A program made the position numbers and the translations under genes. The notes beneath the pieces were generated by a model that searched no databases, had not been told where the DNA came from, and worked only from the letters and a program-made list of their open reading frames with translations. From Podarcis raffonei (lineage: Eukaryota; Chordata; Lepidosauria; Squamata; Lacertidae): DNA of 64,000 nucleotides. Below, one piece after another: positions 11,968 to 23,084 of the stretch. Location of the stretch: the NCBI RefSeq assembly GCF_027172205.1, contig NC_070614.1, positions 32,540,001-32,604,000 on the forward strand, given 5' to 3'. Positions within the stretch are counted from its first letter, which is position 1. Each line of letters opens with the position of its first letter.

Positions 11968-12241
11968 AGTGCAGGAGAAGAAGAAGAAGAAGAAGAAGAG
12001 AAGAGTTTGGATTTGATATCTCGCCTTTCACTCCCCTTCAGGAGTCTCAAAGCGGCTAACATTCTCCTTCCCCTTCCTCCCCCACAATAAACACTCTGTG
12101 AGGTGAGTGAGGCTGAGAGACTTCAGAAAAGTGTGACTGGCCCAAGGTCACCCAGCAGCTGCATGTGGAGGAGCGGAGACGCGAACCCGGTTCCCCAGAT
12201 TATGAGACTACCGCTCTTAACCACTACACCACACTGGCTCT
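11968..12241 (-). mobile_element. tRNA-derived SINE with (TTC)n tail
   Basis: Read on the minus strand it starts with a tRNA-like head (GTGGTGTAGTGGTTAAGAG as A-box region, CCGGGTTCGCGTCTCC as B-box region). An unrelated body follows, then AACTCTTCTTCTTCTTC at the end. The tail appears on the plus strand as GAAGAA repeats at about 11968-12000. Confidence 0.75.
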
Positions 12242-12245
12242 CAGG

Positions 12246-12866
12246 AGGTTATTAGAAACACGTGACTAGATAGTATTGATTAATAAGAACTCTTGCACCA
12301 TAGCTATATAGGTGAATGCCAATATACTATTAGAGGAGTGCTAGTAATATCACTTGTGTCCTAATTCAAGGTACACAATCATACTCATGTTGCATGAATT
12401 TTTTTAAAAAAAACCTAAGGTATTCACAAAGCAACAGACTTGTCGCCCCCCAGGTAAGTGTTGCTCCCATTGTGGGACACAGGGAGAAGGAGCCCCATCA
12501 TGATCCCAATATCACTTAGCAGCTGCTGCTATTTGCATTAGAAGCTAATTTCCATTTTGTACAAACGGGCACTTTCTTCCTGATGCAAATAGCAGCTCCA
12601 GAGGAATGTTTGGGAAGAGAACAATGAGAGGAACTGCTCTCCACAGTACAAATCCTGACTGGAGTCCCCATTGATTGGAATTTTACAGTTTTAAAACAAT
12701 ATGCTATATTATGTTCAACAATATCATGAGTTGTCTGGACAAAATATACACTGTCTTTAATGGATTCCTGGCACAGGAAATGGACTGAAAATTATAAACT
12801 AGTCAAATGCTACACAAACTTTCATATTTGTATGCAATTAAGTGGGTTGTTTTCTCATTCCTACAG
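12246..12866. other. Region just upstream of the Ig exon, nothing assigned
   Basis: A perfect-looking donor (CAG/GTAAGT near 12452) has no convincing in-phase exon in front of it. A signal-peptide exon was not found here. Confidence 0.3.
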
Positions 12867-13160
12867 GTACTCTTACCAAACCAAACATATTTCTGGAAAC
12901 CTCACCCAGCGATGAAGCAGATGAAGTTTTGGTTAAGTGTCAAATACCACCAGTCTCTCCTTTTACCAGAATTATTCTCTGTGAAGACGGGGTAGAAATC
13001 AAAAGTCAGAAGCAAAAGAATGCAATATTTTTATATAAATTCTCTTATAAAATTTCGAGAGCAAGTACAAGACAGCTTTCTTGCATGTACCAGAGCAAGG
13101 ATAACAACAACCAGGTGAATAATTCCTCTCCAAGTGATGCCAGGAACCTTTATGTTTCAG
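12867..13160 (+). CDS. Ig-domain exon of the Ig-superfamily receptor
   Basis: 294 nt, phase 1-1, acceptor CCTACAG, donor CAG/GTAAG. Translation starts TLTKPNIFLETSPSDEADEV, then VKCQIP (first Cys) and LSCMYQSK (second Cys), ending RNLYVS. This is a C2-type Ig domain closing with the usual beta-strand G. Confidence 0.8.
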
Positions 13161-16100
13161 GTAAGAAAACTACAAATGAAATAGTTTTTATAGAAAACTG
13201 TACTTTTCTTGGTGAATCAAGAATGGAAATTTTCTATTGTGATACATTAATGCTACCCCAAAATGCTTTGAGTTTATTTCCTTCAGGTTTCAACTTCTTT
13301 GATTGCTGCTGATTCCTCCTCATTTTTTAAAATTTTTTTTTTTAGAAATGGGGACTTGGAGAACAGACTTCAATGAAGATGCAGGTAATTATGCTAATTA
13401 GGCACTCTCCTATCAAACTGAGTCATGGCAATCCTAGCTCCTTATTAGAAGGAATGATTGTAACAAGTGGGAAGCCACAGCAAAGTATCTAAGGTAAACC
13501 TCGCCGCTAACATTAGGCTTATAATGCTGTTTAGGGCTTGTGAGTAGGAAAATTACACCTTTGTATTTTTCATCCTTCAGAATGCTTAGGTTCAGGGGCA
13601 ACAGCCCCTCCCCGCAGCCCTGCTTTTACTGCTGTTTATGTGGGAATAGTTTCTGCTAGTCATCCCACCATAATTCTCCCAACAGGATACTTTAAGTGTT
13701 AGGGGCTCAAGAGGCTTTGACAGCCTCATGGTCCTGGAAGCCAATAAATAGTCTCAGTTCTCATTTCATGTTTTATAAAAAAATATACCCACTTCTGCAT
13801 ACCTGGGAAGTCCCAGAGTTCACTGAAGCCACTACTTTAAATGTGGGTGGCCCTGTTTCACTTTCAAAATATGTAGAATCATGAAGTTTGAAGTTCAAAT
13901 ACAAAACAATGACAATGATAATACTTTAACAAGCCGAGCAGGAAATGAGTCCATTCTTAACCTCAAATAAAGTGGCTCTAGTAATAGATAAACACATATA
14001 CCCTACCAACAATATCCAACAAGTCCACAGTTCACATACACGTTAGAGCTGCCTATTGTAAATCTTACATAAGCACATAAGCTGGATTTCACCAGCTGTT
14101 TAGCTGAAAGCCTTGTTAGTTACTGGGTGTGCGGCATGTCATAATACCATAGAGCAAAGGTGAAGAAAATAAAAGTTCTGAAGGAACCTTTGAGAACCGT
14201 ATATCTGACAGATAGATGGTGAAAAGGGGAAGTTACTGGAAAGTCTTACACCACAACAAAAGACAGAGTGTTTTTAGAAGCAGAGATTTAAATATACTGG
14301 TAAACTGTAAGAGAGTGGCACAGCTAAATCTGTCAAATGGGTATAAATCAGCCTTCCCTAACCTGATAGCCTTCAGAAGATGTTGGATGAAAGCTCCCAT
14401 CATCAGTGAAGTTAACCTGGCACCATCATTAACATCCATTTTGGGGGGGGGTAGAACTATTTCCCCAGGTATTTGATAGAGTCTTATGATTCTGCTGTTT
14501 ATTGATTGTGTATGTGTGTGTTGCTTAAGTTCTTGCTTATGTTTTATTGAGTCTGTTCTATGGCTTATTGGATTTCAGTAAATGGGGTAAACATTTGGAT
14601 TGGATCAAGAGTAATTTAGTTGCACTTCCCATTGAAACTAGTGAGACTAATAATGACTGTCACGTGGATTTCAATGGGAAATAAGTGTGACTAATGCACA
14701 ATCCTATTAATGTCTACTGAGACGTGCCATTAATTTATTGAGGTTTACTTCTAGGTAAGTAGGTATAGGAATGCAACCTAAATTAGTCAGCAACTAACCC
14801 ATTATGTTCAGTACCTCCTGAGCAGAAAGCACAAAGGGCATTTCTTTCCTCCAGCTGCTCTAAATGATATTGTAATAAATGTGAATCATTTATAACACCT
14901 TGGCTGATCTTCAAATAGGCAGTAACACCTATGTTGTTATACCTCTGCAAGCACCATAGAAATGGAGTGAATTCTCAGCTACCGCAGAAGTGGTAAGAAA
15001 TGCAATTACATCTTTCACATTTATCCAGTTATCCACTTTTATCCAATTCACAGGTGCCTCAAATAATGCAGGTTCCTTAGGTAAGTGAGTTTTTACTCTA
15101 AAACCCAAATCCCACAGGACTATTGCTGTAAGCCTTCTTTGACTATTGGCAGAATTGATATTCCTTCACTGGGTGAAGATGCAAAAGTCCCATGAATCAC
15201 AGAGCCCAGCAGGCACTGCTATCTATTCCAGGGCTCCTGAAAGCCACTGAGAAGTCCCTATGCCGAATCCCTTATGCAATGATACTCTAGCAGGAAGAAT
15301 AGGAAGGGATGATTCTCATCTCAAAAGGAAAGAAATTACGTAGGTCATTTTGAAGCCATAGATAATAAAACCTAAGTGATCAGAAACTGGAAGATTGGTT
15401 GGTTGACATACTGTTTCTTATAAATTTGTAAAAAGCAATACAAATTGAAAAGTAAAAAAAGAGAGAGAATTTTTGTATAACCCATTTGCTTTCAATTCAC
15501 AGGTTTTGAAATTTCCTTAGGTAAGTAGTTTTTAATCTATTCTAGGGTTTAATGTGGCCATATGCCCTTTGAGGCAACTTTTTGAAGGTCACATGCCATT
15601 GGTGGGTGAAACCAGAAGCAAAAGTGGGCAGAACAACACATTTGGATTTTATCTTTGGATGCACACACACCTGACTCTACAACCAAGGCAGACAAGAAGC
15701 ATTAGAGTTCAGTAATACATTCCAGGCAGCCAAGAATCACTCAAGAGGATGCAAAGCAGGGCTGGTGAGGGTTGTGGCCTGGGGAACACCCCTAGGGCTA
15801 GACATTTAGCCTTTGCACCTGAGGTTTCCCCAACCCAAAGCCTAGTACATCTATTACTTGTTATCAGACTCTTGCTTGCAAACCTCCTTGTTGATCCCAT
15901 GAGTTGCTCTATTGTAAGTTCCACAGCAGCAGACACACTGTATCATAAGCATGTTTCAGTGGTCATGTCTGAAATCACAGTGATCAAACTGTGGGTACTC
16001 CATGCCACATTTCAGAAATCTGGACAAATCAGATTTCTTCTTGTGAACTGCCCTGAGATCTTTTGATGAAGGGAAGTATATAAATCTAACAAATGAAAAT

Positions 16101-19100
16101 AAAAACTGTTCTTTTTAGCAATTCAGACTTTCAGGGTTTACTATCATTGAATGTTGCTTGATGTATCCATCTTTACTATGCATGCACCATTGTATAACAC
16201 ATTTCCTTTTGCTGTCTTAGCTTTTCCATCCTTTTGAATAAAGTGGGTTGATGCATGCATTTTTTTCCCCTGCCCTTAGCATTAGGATTTGGAATTACAA
16301 CTGCTTCCATCTTTATCTGTGCTGCACTGTTTTATATGCTGGAGAAAAGAGGTAATGATCAAGCAAAATATAGCAATCATAATTAAAACTAACTACTAAA
16401 ATGAGCCCTCTGCAATCCTGCCTTGCTAGGATTTATGTTACAACCAACTTACTTCAGTATAGTCTTATTGCACAGTCTGTTTCTCTGACAGTGGTGGGTT
16501 GGATGATGCCTCTGACATGACACTGTGCACACATTCATCTTATTGCTTGATTCTCCTGGATGGGCAACATATGCATAATAATGTTCCGGCATGCTGCCTG
16601 CATGTCCACTCCAGCAATCACACTGCAAGGTGTGTGCACATATAATGAACAAATGTCATGTTGAAGGAATGACCGCTACTGTCCCTGATATTGGAGGAAC
16701 AAGTGGGATGATGTCCCAGGGAGGGGCAAGTTTTGAATAGCTGTCCAGAACTTTCCCCATTTATGTCTTCTGCCTTATGCAATGGTTCAATGTGTCTTAT
16801 AATTGTGGTGTTATGTCATAGCAGCTATGAAGAGATTGATTTAAGATGATACAATGTACACTGTATCTCTCTCAGGTATAATCCAATGGCGAGCAACCAG
16901 GTAGGTGTAATGAGACTTTATATATTCATGTCTTCAATTCAATAAAGTTTGATTCGGTGTGCAGGAAATAAGGTAAAGCAGCTTTGTTCCTCAGAACAGC
17001 ATATTCTGGGCAACAATTTCTTCTCTGGATATTGGTCATGCCTAAACCTGCTTCATATCGTAACTGGAAAGAATGCTTTCATATCTTCTCCTGGATTAAA
17101 TAGAAATTACTCATTTGCAAGTAGAGACAACTTCCTCCATTCCTCACAGTAATAAAATTGGAGAAGTAGCAAAACTTGATGGGTAAATTCAGACAATCAT
17201 TTATCAAGTAGTAATGTTGTATGGCACTATATCTAATCATATTTTAAAAAATGAGTTCATATAGTGAAGGGTCAGACAAGATGTTGTATGGGGGCAGTTT
17301 GTTCTCCACTTGAGCTAGGGCTCTTAAGTTTCTTTCCACTCTTTAATACTTGTTTTGTGAGTACAACACACATAGGTAGATTTAGGGAAGTGTGGGAAGC
17401 TGATTCTCCATGGGAAGAGAGGGAATTTGGCTTTAAATGAAGTAAGTTGCCTACTGGAATGTTATTGCAGACATATAATGTTTGTGCTTATGTTGTGAAC
17501 CACCCTGAGATCTGTGGATGAAGGACAGCATACAAACTTAATAAAAAATAAAAAATAGAACCCATGCTAATCTTTGACTTTAGTTTAATAGCTTGAGATG
17601 TATATTTACGTATTTCATAAAATTTATATACTGCTTGATTGTAGAAAAAACCTCAAAGCAGTTTACAAAAGAGATAAAACAATAAAATTTACATCAATGA
17701 TTTAAAGTATACTGTACAAAAAGTTAAAACAGTAATAGATTGAAGCTAATTAAAACTCACATCAGCTCTCTAAACTTTCTATGTCTGTCCACATACACAT
17801 TTGAAACTAGAGAACTTCTCTCTGCCCCTCCAGCTTTATATATCTCACACATCTTTGCTTTCCACAGACATCCAGAAAGAGAAAACCAAACACGTAAGGA
17901 TATGCTTTATCATCTCTCTCTTTCTCTTCCTGTATTGTCTAGACTCGAGCATGTAGTCAAGTGATGTTAGGTCTGACGCTTGCTCACAAGCAAGCAAGCA
18001 AGCAACAAGCTGAATCTACTGTGCATTTCCCTTATGTCCTCATGTTGCAAAGGCAAGCATGAACGGGCAGAATCGTGTGGTAGGGAGCTGTGGCCCTCCA
18101 GATATTGCTCTCTGATCATTGTCCATGCTGAACTGGATTGATGCAAACTGGTGTTCAACCATGTCAGGAGAGCCAAAACTTGCCCTAATAAGCTTGTGAG
18201 CCCTCCTCCCCACTACCACTTCCCTCTCTCATAAGAAACAGGAGCTCACATGCAGTGGGAAAGAGCATGGCTCCTATATTTGATATCCCCACCCCTTCCA
18301 ATGCGACCAGTACATGCCAAATTGAGGAGGGCCTGCTCTTTAAAATCCAGACATGGGTTCTTGCATGGTAGAGCATCCTTCCTTGAATTAGTGTCCCATC
18401 ACTGGTACTCCTGTATCCCTATTATCCCTGTTACAATCTAGGCTGAGGGGGAAATGATATTAGAGACCACTGTTTGCCCACCTGTGATTTAAATTGGGCA
18501 GGGTCAAAGATTATATTTTATAGTTTTCATCCTAACTATTACTGCTAACCCCAATATTGCTTTTCTCCCCAGAAGGACAACCAGTTGGTTCATTGAATGA
18601 TGACTCAGAGCAGAATCCCTTGCATGTTTACTCAGACATAAGCCTCAGTCCGGTCAGTGGGATTTACTGCCAGGTGAGTATGCATAATGTTGCAGTCTTG
18701 GTGAATTGCAGAGCAATTCTCATCAGACCGATCCCCCAAACCTATAACAGTATTTTTCAGACCATTTGATACATCGTGGGTACTTCCGTATGTTTCCATC
18801 TCTTTTAGGTCCAAACTGGATTTGACTGAGCAGCTGCATTTGTTTATGACATCAGTGGATGTTTAATTTTTACAACTCTTGTGAATTTAGGTTGTGATCC
18901 TGTGTGCACTTACCTGTTGTCCATCCCCACTTGGGACATATATAGGATTGCATTCCAAATCTGCATGCTGGCATGCTCCTATCTGCTGGTGGTAGTTTAC
19001 CTCTCACTGGTTACTCCTCCTGTATGTCCCCACCCCACCCCCAACTCACACACACCATTTGGTGTGTTTCATGGTTTTCAAAGAGGACAGCACCAATATA

Positions 19101-19626
19101 ATCTGTCACTTTTCCCCCCCCCAAGGCAGAGGCACCCAAAGGAATTTTGCATCAAGCCTATAGCCATGTAAGCTTTAAGAAGAGACAGGAAACTCATCCT
19201 GCTCTAAGAAGGTTCTATGAGGTCAGTATATACTCAGAGCATTCATCTTGTATTTATATGTATGCATTTTTTAAACCCAATTTATTTTTGAATAGCTGTG
19301 TGTTGATCTCGGAAAGATCTGTATACAATGCTTTGCAGGTGTTGCAGTGCCTGGCCTTTACTTGCCCCACACCTGATGTTATATATGATGTCAGGTGTAG
19401 GGCATATGGGGAGGACTTGGGAGCCTAATAGGCCCATGGACAAGAGCTTCGCTAATCCTGTTATATCCTATTGTGAATATCTCTAATGGAGTCAGTGCAA
19501 AGTCGGTGTGTGGGAATCACATGCTGATATTTTATCCACATGCTTGACATTTCATTTAATCATATGAATGACAGAATTTTATTTTGTATTTTTGTTTTCT
19601 GTTTTGCTTCCTAGGAAGAAGTATGA
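12867..19626 (+). CDS. Ig-superfamily membrane receptor with tyrosine-motif tail, 5' exons not found
   Basis: Single-pass surface receptor of the immunoglobulin superfamily; the Ig domain resembles the C2-type folds of the FcR/LILR group, but I cannot name a family. Exons are 12867-13160 (Ig), 13346-13384, 15054-15080 and 15503-15520 (stalk), 16280-16351 (TM), 18573-18673 (tail) and 19615-19626 (last codons and stop). All sites are GT-AG. Junctions are phase 1 until the last, which is phase 0, and the chain stays open. The tail reads LHVYSDISLSP...GIYCQEEV. Both tyrosines sit in SH2-type settings (YSDI, YCQE), though neither is a perfect ITIM. Signal peptide and any further Ig exons should be upstream but were not recognised. 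A 26-nt optional exon lies at 17868-17893. Confidence 0.75.
13346..13384 (+). CDS. Stalk exon 1 of the Ig-superfamily receptor
   Basis: A 39-nt exon after a long T tract (TTTTTTTAG), phase 1-1, coding MGTWRTDFNEDA, with donor CAG/GTAATT. Confidence 0.6.
14655..14785. repeat. Old palindromic MITE-like repeat
   Basis: Ends resembling GCAATCCTA and TAGGA-TGCA in inverted order around a CTACTGAGA...TTTACTTCTAGGTAAG core. A relative is at about 18890-18955. Diverged, with no coding potential. Confidence 0.4.
15054..15080 (+). CDS. Stalk exon 2 of the Ig-superfamily receptor (27 nt)
   Basis: CAATTCACAG/27 nt/GTAAGTGAG, phase 1-1, coding ASNNAGSL. Its flanks and 3' end match those of the next stalk exon, suggesting a local exon duplication. 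Confidence 0.6.
   Translation: MPQIMQVP
15503..15520 (+). CDS. Stalk exon 3 of the Ig-superfamily receptor (18 nt)
   Basis: CAATTCACAG/18 nt/GTAAGTAG, phase 1-1, coding FEISL. Very short but with strong sites nearly identical to those of the preceding mini-exon. Confidence 0.55.
   Translation, partial: VLKFP
16020..16115 (+). mobile_element. L2-like LINE 3' tail fragment
   Basis: Contains the 3' tail pattern GTGAACTGCCCTGAGATC...GGAAGTATATAAATCTAACAAAT. A similar tail is seen at 17490-17560. Confidence 0.45.
16280..16351 (+). CDS. Transmembrane exon of the Ig-superfamily receptor
   Basis: 72 nt, phase 1-1, acceptor CCCTTAG. It codes LGFGITTASIFICAALFYML followed by the basic anchor EKR. 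No charged residue lies within the membrane span, which argues against an adaptor-pairing activating receptor. Confidence 0.75.
17490..17560 (+). mobile_element. L2-like LINE 3' tail fragment
   Basis: GTGAACCACCCTGAGATCTG followed by GATGAAGGACAGCATACAAA and an A-rich end; same family as 16020-16115. Confidence 0.45.
17868..17893 (+). CDS. Possible optional 26-nt cytoplasmic exon
   Basis: TTTCCACAG/26 nt/GTAAGGA. It reads IQKEKTKH in the frame of the TM exon, but its length is not a multiple of three. If included, the following exon would be read in another frame and end after KDNQLVH, losing the tyrosine motifs. It may be an optional exon or a chance pair of splice sites. Confidence 0.3.
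18573..18673 (+). CDS. Cytoplasmic tail exon with tyrosine motif
   Basis: 101 nt, acceptor CTCCCCAG, donor CAG/GTGAGT. In frame from the TM exon it reads GQPVGSLNDDSEQNPLHVYS and continues DISLSPVSGIYCQ. Two tyrosines lie 13 residues apart in an acidic and serine-rich context, typical of receptor signalling tails. Confidence 0.7.
19615..19626 (+). CDS. Last exon of the Ig-superfamily receptor (stop codon)
   Basis: Acceptor TTGCTTCCTAG, then GAA GAA GTA TGA, finishing the protein as GIYCQEEV. The 3' UTR follows, with an ATTAAA signal near 19927-19932. Confidence 0.6.
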   Translation, partial: EEV

Positions 19627-19679
19627 TTCCCAGATGTGGGGCTTAAATAACACAAACTATTCCAAAACCTAAATCTCAA

Positions 19680-19753
19680 CATCCTCAAAAGTATTTTCTT
19701 TTTCTTTTTTTTAAATAAATTTTTATTAATTTTCCATCCTCAAAAGTATTTTC
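19680..19753 (-). mobile_element. Tiny L1 insertion with 19-bp target duplication in a 3' UTR
   Basis: A perfect 19-bp direct repeat (CATCCTCAAAAGTATTTTC) at 19680-19698 and 19735-19753 brackets 36 nt (19699-19734). The inserted bases match the terminal L1 3' sequence and poly(A) in minus orientation, as at 56549. It is an extremely 5'-truncated L1 copy sitting in the 3' UTR of the Ig receptor. Confidence 0.8.
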
Positions 19754-20344
19754 ATTTCTACTGCATGGAAGATTCTGCATGTTGAACTTATACATGCAAA
19801 GATTACCAATTCTTTACAACAGATTCTGTGAGGCTTCTCACAGTTTTTGAAGTTTTCATGTTGTTCATTATACAGATTCATTATGTTAACAAGGTTTGTC
19901 ATAACCTTAAGTAATATAATTGTTCAATTAAAATTATTTTGATTTGGGCTTGTTGGTGTGTTTCTTCAAAAAAATTGAGTGCTCAGGCTCCACCTACCCC
20001 CCCCTCACCCTACCTCCACATAGAATAACCAGACAGGACAACATATTTGGGGGCAAATAAGGCCATGACTTTATTGATTACAGATGTAGAGGTTTGGTGT
20101 AGGCATTGAGTATAACTGTTGACTTCCAGCCCAGGAGGGGAGTCCTATGACATACATCAAATAGGAATACTGCCGTGGGATCGCCAATTTGAGAAGTGCT
20201 GTGGCCCAAGCCCCCACCTGGACCTCTGGAGAGGAGCAAGTCCTCCCAGATCCCTTTAACAGCATACCCTTTCCTTCGGAGGGGTAGGCAAACGTTACAA
20301 CCTCCCCTCCAGCCAAGACTAAGATTTATTCAATGCCTAAATTG

Positions 20345-20450
20345 CCATTGTTGTTGTTGTTTAGTCGTTTAGTCGTTTCCAACTCTTCGTGACCCCATGG
20401 ACCAGAGCACACCAGGCACTCCTGTCTTTCACTGCCTCCCACAGAGGTAG
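20345..20450 (-). mobile_element. BovB (RTE) LINE 3' end
   Basis: On the plus strand, TTGTTGTTGTTGTTTAGTCG then CCAACTCTTCGTGACCCCATGGACCAGAGCAC-like sequence, which is the reverse complement of the well-known BovB 3' terminus with its (CAA)n tail. Only the last hundred bases or so are present. Confidence 0.75.
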
Positions 20451-20994
20451 GTGAAAACCAAAAAACGGGAGACAATTGGCCTGGTAGGAGAATTCTTGCC
20501 CAGCTCCGAAAACAGAAACCAACAATATCCAAGTACCAAACAAGCTTAATAATGGTGGGGAGGTAAATCTGGTGGTCCATCCCCCCAGGAATGTCCGGCT
20601 TCCAAGCCTGCTTGCAATTGTCTGAATTTTCAGGCAGGCTTGGATTCCAACCAGTGGAGAGAGCTGATAGGCTTCTCCACCAGCAGGAGACTACTGTAAG
20701 AGGTATCCATCAGAGGATCTCATTGGGGGCAGCAGAGCCATCCTGCAAAGCCACCGCTTACCGATTCAAGGGCTCAGGTGCTGTTCTACCTCATAAGCAG
20801 CTAGTACACCTTGGACTGTGCTCACATTTCCATTATACCTGCTCTAAAGAACCCTTTGGTGATGGCACAATGAGGCATATCTCCAGTAGGAAAGCCCATA
20901 AGAACTTGACATTGTGTGCTCTTGACAGATGCCATTTCTCAATTTCAGGATCTAAGAATAATGTAGTTGTGTACATCAAATGTTTGTAGATGTG

Positions 20995-21375
20995 TGTCAT
21001 GGTCCAGTCTACGGGTGATCGAAGTCCCAGCTGAGGACGTCTGGACCAGGGGCAAGATGGCGGGGTGGGAGCAGGAATGAGAGTCCAGAAGCCTGGGGTC
21101 CGAGAGTCAGTAAGCAAGGAGTCACAAAGTCAAGTGTCCGAGGATCAAGAAGCAGGGAGTCAGGAAGCTGGGGTCCGGGGATCAGGAAGCAAGAAGCCCA
21201 AGGCAGGAAACATGTTGCTGTGGCAAAGAGCCGAAGGGAAATGCTGACCTTATATCCCTTCCTGGCTCTTGCCACCAGGTGCAGTTACCTGTGCGGCTGT
21301 GCTTTCCTCCCCAGAACAAACTTAGGAAGGCCCCAGTCCTGCGAAGCCCTACTGGACACAGGGCCTGTCCTGACA
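20995..21375. mobile_element. Solo LTR of an LTR retrotransposon
   Basis: 381 bp beginning TGTCATGGTCC and ending CCTGACA, flanked on both sides by the same 5-bp target repeat ATGTG (20990-20994 and 21376-21380). A TATA-like stretch lies near 21249. No internal region remains, so it is a fossil left by recombination between two LTRs. The superfamily is not certain; Ty3/Gypsy is likely from the 5-bp repeat. Confidence 0.6.
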
Positions 21376-22497
21376 ATGTGACATGAAGGCTGCCAACATG
21401 AAGCCGACCACATAGGAATCCCTTGCAGATGACAGCAGTGCCTGGAGACAGACAGGTTGTGCATCCACAGCAGTGACCAGAGGAGGAATAGCCACTAGGA
21501 GGAGCACAGAGAATAAACGCCATGGAGCCTCTACAGCAGCACAATTGCAGGAAGTAGAAGTAGGGTAGAAGTAGATTTGTAGCAAGCAAGGCAATAAACA
21601 GGGCTAAGCTGCACATTCACGGCATTAATTCAGATTGCCTGGTCTATCGTGATTTAGAATGAATGAGTTGGGTGCATGCATATGCTGCTGAATCTCCTTT
21701 AATGCTAGTAGTAAAAACAAATCAGGAAAAGAGGGCATCAATTTGCGTGTTCTGATTTCTACATTACATGTGGATGCAGATTTTGAAACAATTGCTATAT
21801 TTTAAAGAGAAATTCAACACAGCTCATCAAAGAACGGATTTCTATGACCAGGAGACTTGTGTGACTGTCGGGCTGTTGTCCTGATGCTAATTGTTGCTGC
21901 AGTACTTAAGGTCTCTGTTCTTCCTTCTTAAGGTTATCTTTAAACCAGACTTGGGGTAGAGGGCTATTCATATAGGACCGTCCTTTCAAATGAAGCCCTG
22001 TCATCACTGCATTAGCTCTACAAGTATCTGTGGAGCATAGCGTTTACATGGGACAAGCATAGTGTTTGCATAGGGCACTCCTCTATCCTTTGGAGGCAGG
22101 TGCTGACTGTCACAGGGCCATTAACTGTAGAGCAAATTGTTGGCAGTTACTTATATCTATGCAGAGCAGGAAAATGAAAGTAAATAATTACCTTAACAAA
22201 GGTCCGCCAGAAGCGGGAGCAAGGTACAGGAACTGACGAGCGAATCTCACCGTTTGCTAAGAAGGTAAGAAAAAATATTTCCAGAATTACATTTTATTCT
22301 TTTAGTGATTGGAATGTGTTTGTTTAATGATGAATTGGTGGTCAGGTGAAAGGAGAGAGGCTTTTCGCTTGCTTCCATTCAGGATATATATAGGATTAGT
22401 TTACCCTCGTGTAGAAACTTTCAAGCCACGTTTGCAAATATACTTGTGATAGTAAATTTCAGGGGCTTCTTTGCAAAATGTAAGTTTACAAATATAA

Positions 22498-22498
<1 letters not shown>
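21376..22498. other. No gene recognised
   Basis: Mixed-composition sequence. A short GC-richer piece at about 22200-22265 ends in AAG/GTAAGAAA and could be a non-coding first exon, but this rests on a donor site alone. Confidence 0.25.

Positions 22499-22530
<32 letters not shown>
22499..22530. repeat. (TG)n microsatellite
   Basis: About 15 TG units. Confidence 0.9.
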
Positions 22531-22532
<2 letters not shown>

Positions 22533-22682
22533 AAAGAAAGAAGAATGAAGGCAACATGCTCCTTTCTGCAGAGATCCTTCCTAGCCACACAAGCCTGAAT
22601 ACTGGTGGTTGCTTCTTTCATTTGTAATGGACATAAAATGGCTGCTTTTTTGCCACTCCCATTTGACACTGGCAAGTGATAT

Positions 22683-23084
22683 TTATCCCTTGGCACACAG
22701 AGTTAGCTCTGCCATGGGACGTCTCAGACTTTTCCCCACCATGTTCCTGGTCTTCTCAGTTGGGGATGTCATTGACCATCTCTCAACTTGGAAGGGTTTG
22801 TCCTGCTTTTCAAGCTCTTTTGTTAAATATGGATCTCCCACATAGTCATTCATTTCAGTACAGATGCATAACCAGCAAATTCTAGACCCTTTAAATTTAG
22901 TATTGTGGTTTAACAATATTGGAGCAGGGCGTTCGATTTCCTGAAATGCTGAAGAGATGTGGGGGAAAGCATCATCCATCCACTTACAATAGAGACAGAG
23001 TAGATGGCTTTTGAATTCATTTTTTTTACGATATATGCAATACATTTCTTTTATCAGATCTAAACTGAAACAGGATAAGAACAT
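22683..23084 (-). other. Unrecognised open stretch, 133 codons
   Basis: A minus-strand frame, mixed in composition (KELEKQDKPFQVERWS, MTSPTEKTRNMVGKSL), with no repeat signature that I know and no clear splice sites. It could be a fragment of an unknown transposon, a processed gene relic or chance. No function is proposed. Confidence 0.2.

Noticed and set aside
17985-18007. Short CAAG repeats as a possible CRISPR-like array
   Set aside because: A simple tetranucleotide run without spacers, in a vertebrate context.
18881-19428. Two plus-strand frames of 96 and 93 codons
   Set aside because: They lie in the last intron of the Ig receptor and partly in an old MITE-like repeat; no domain or splice support.
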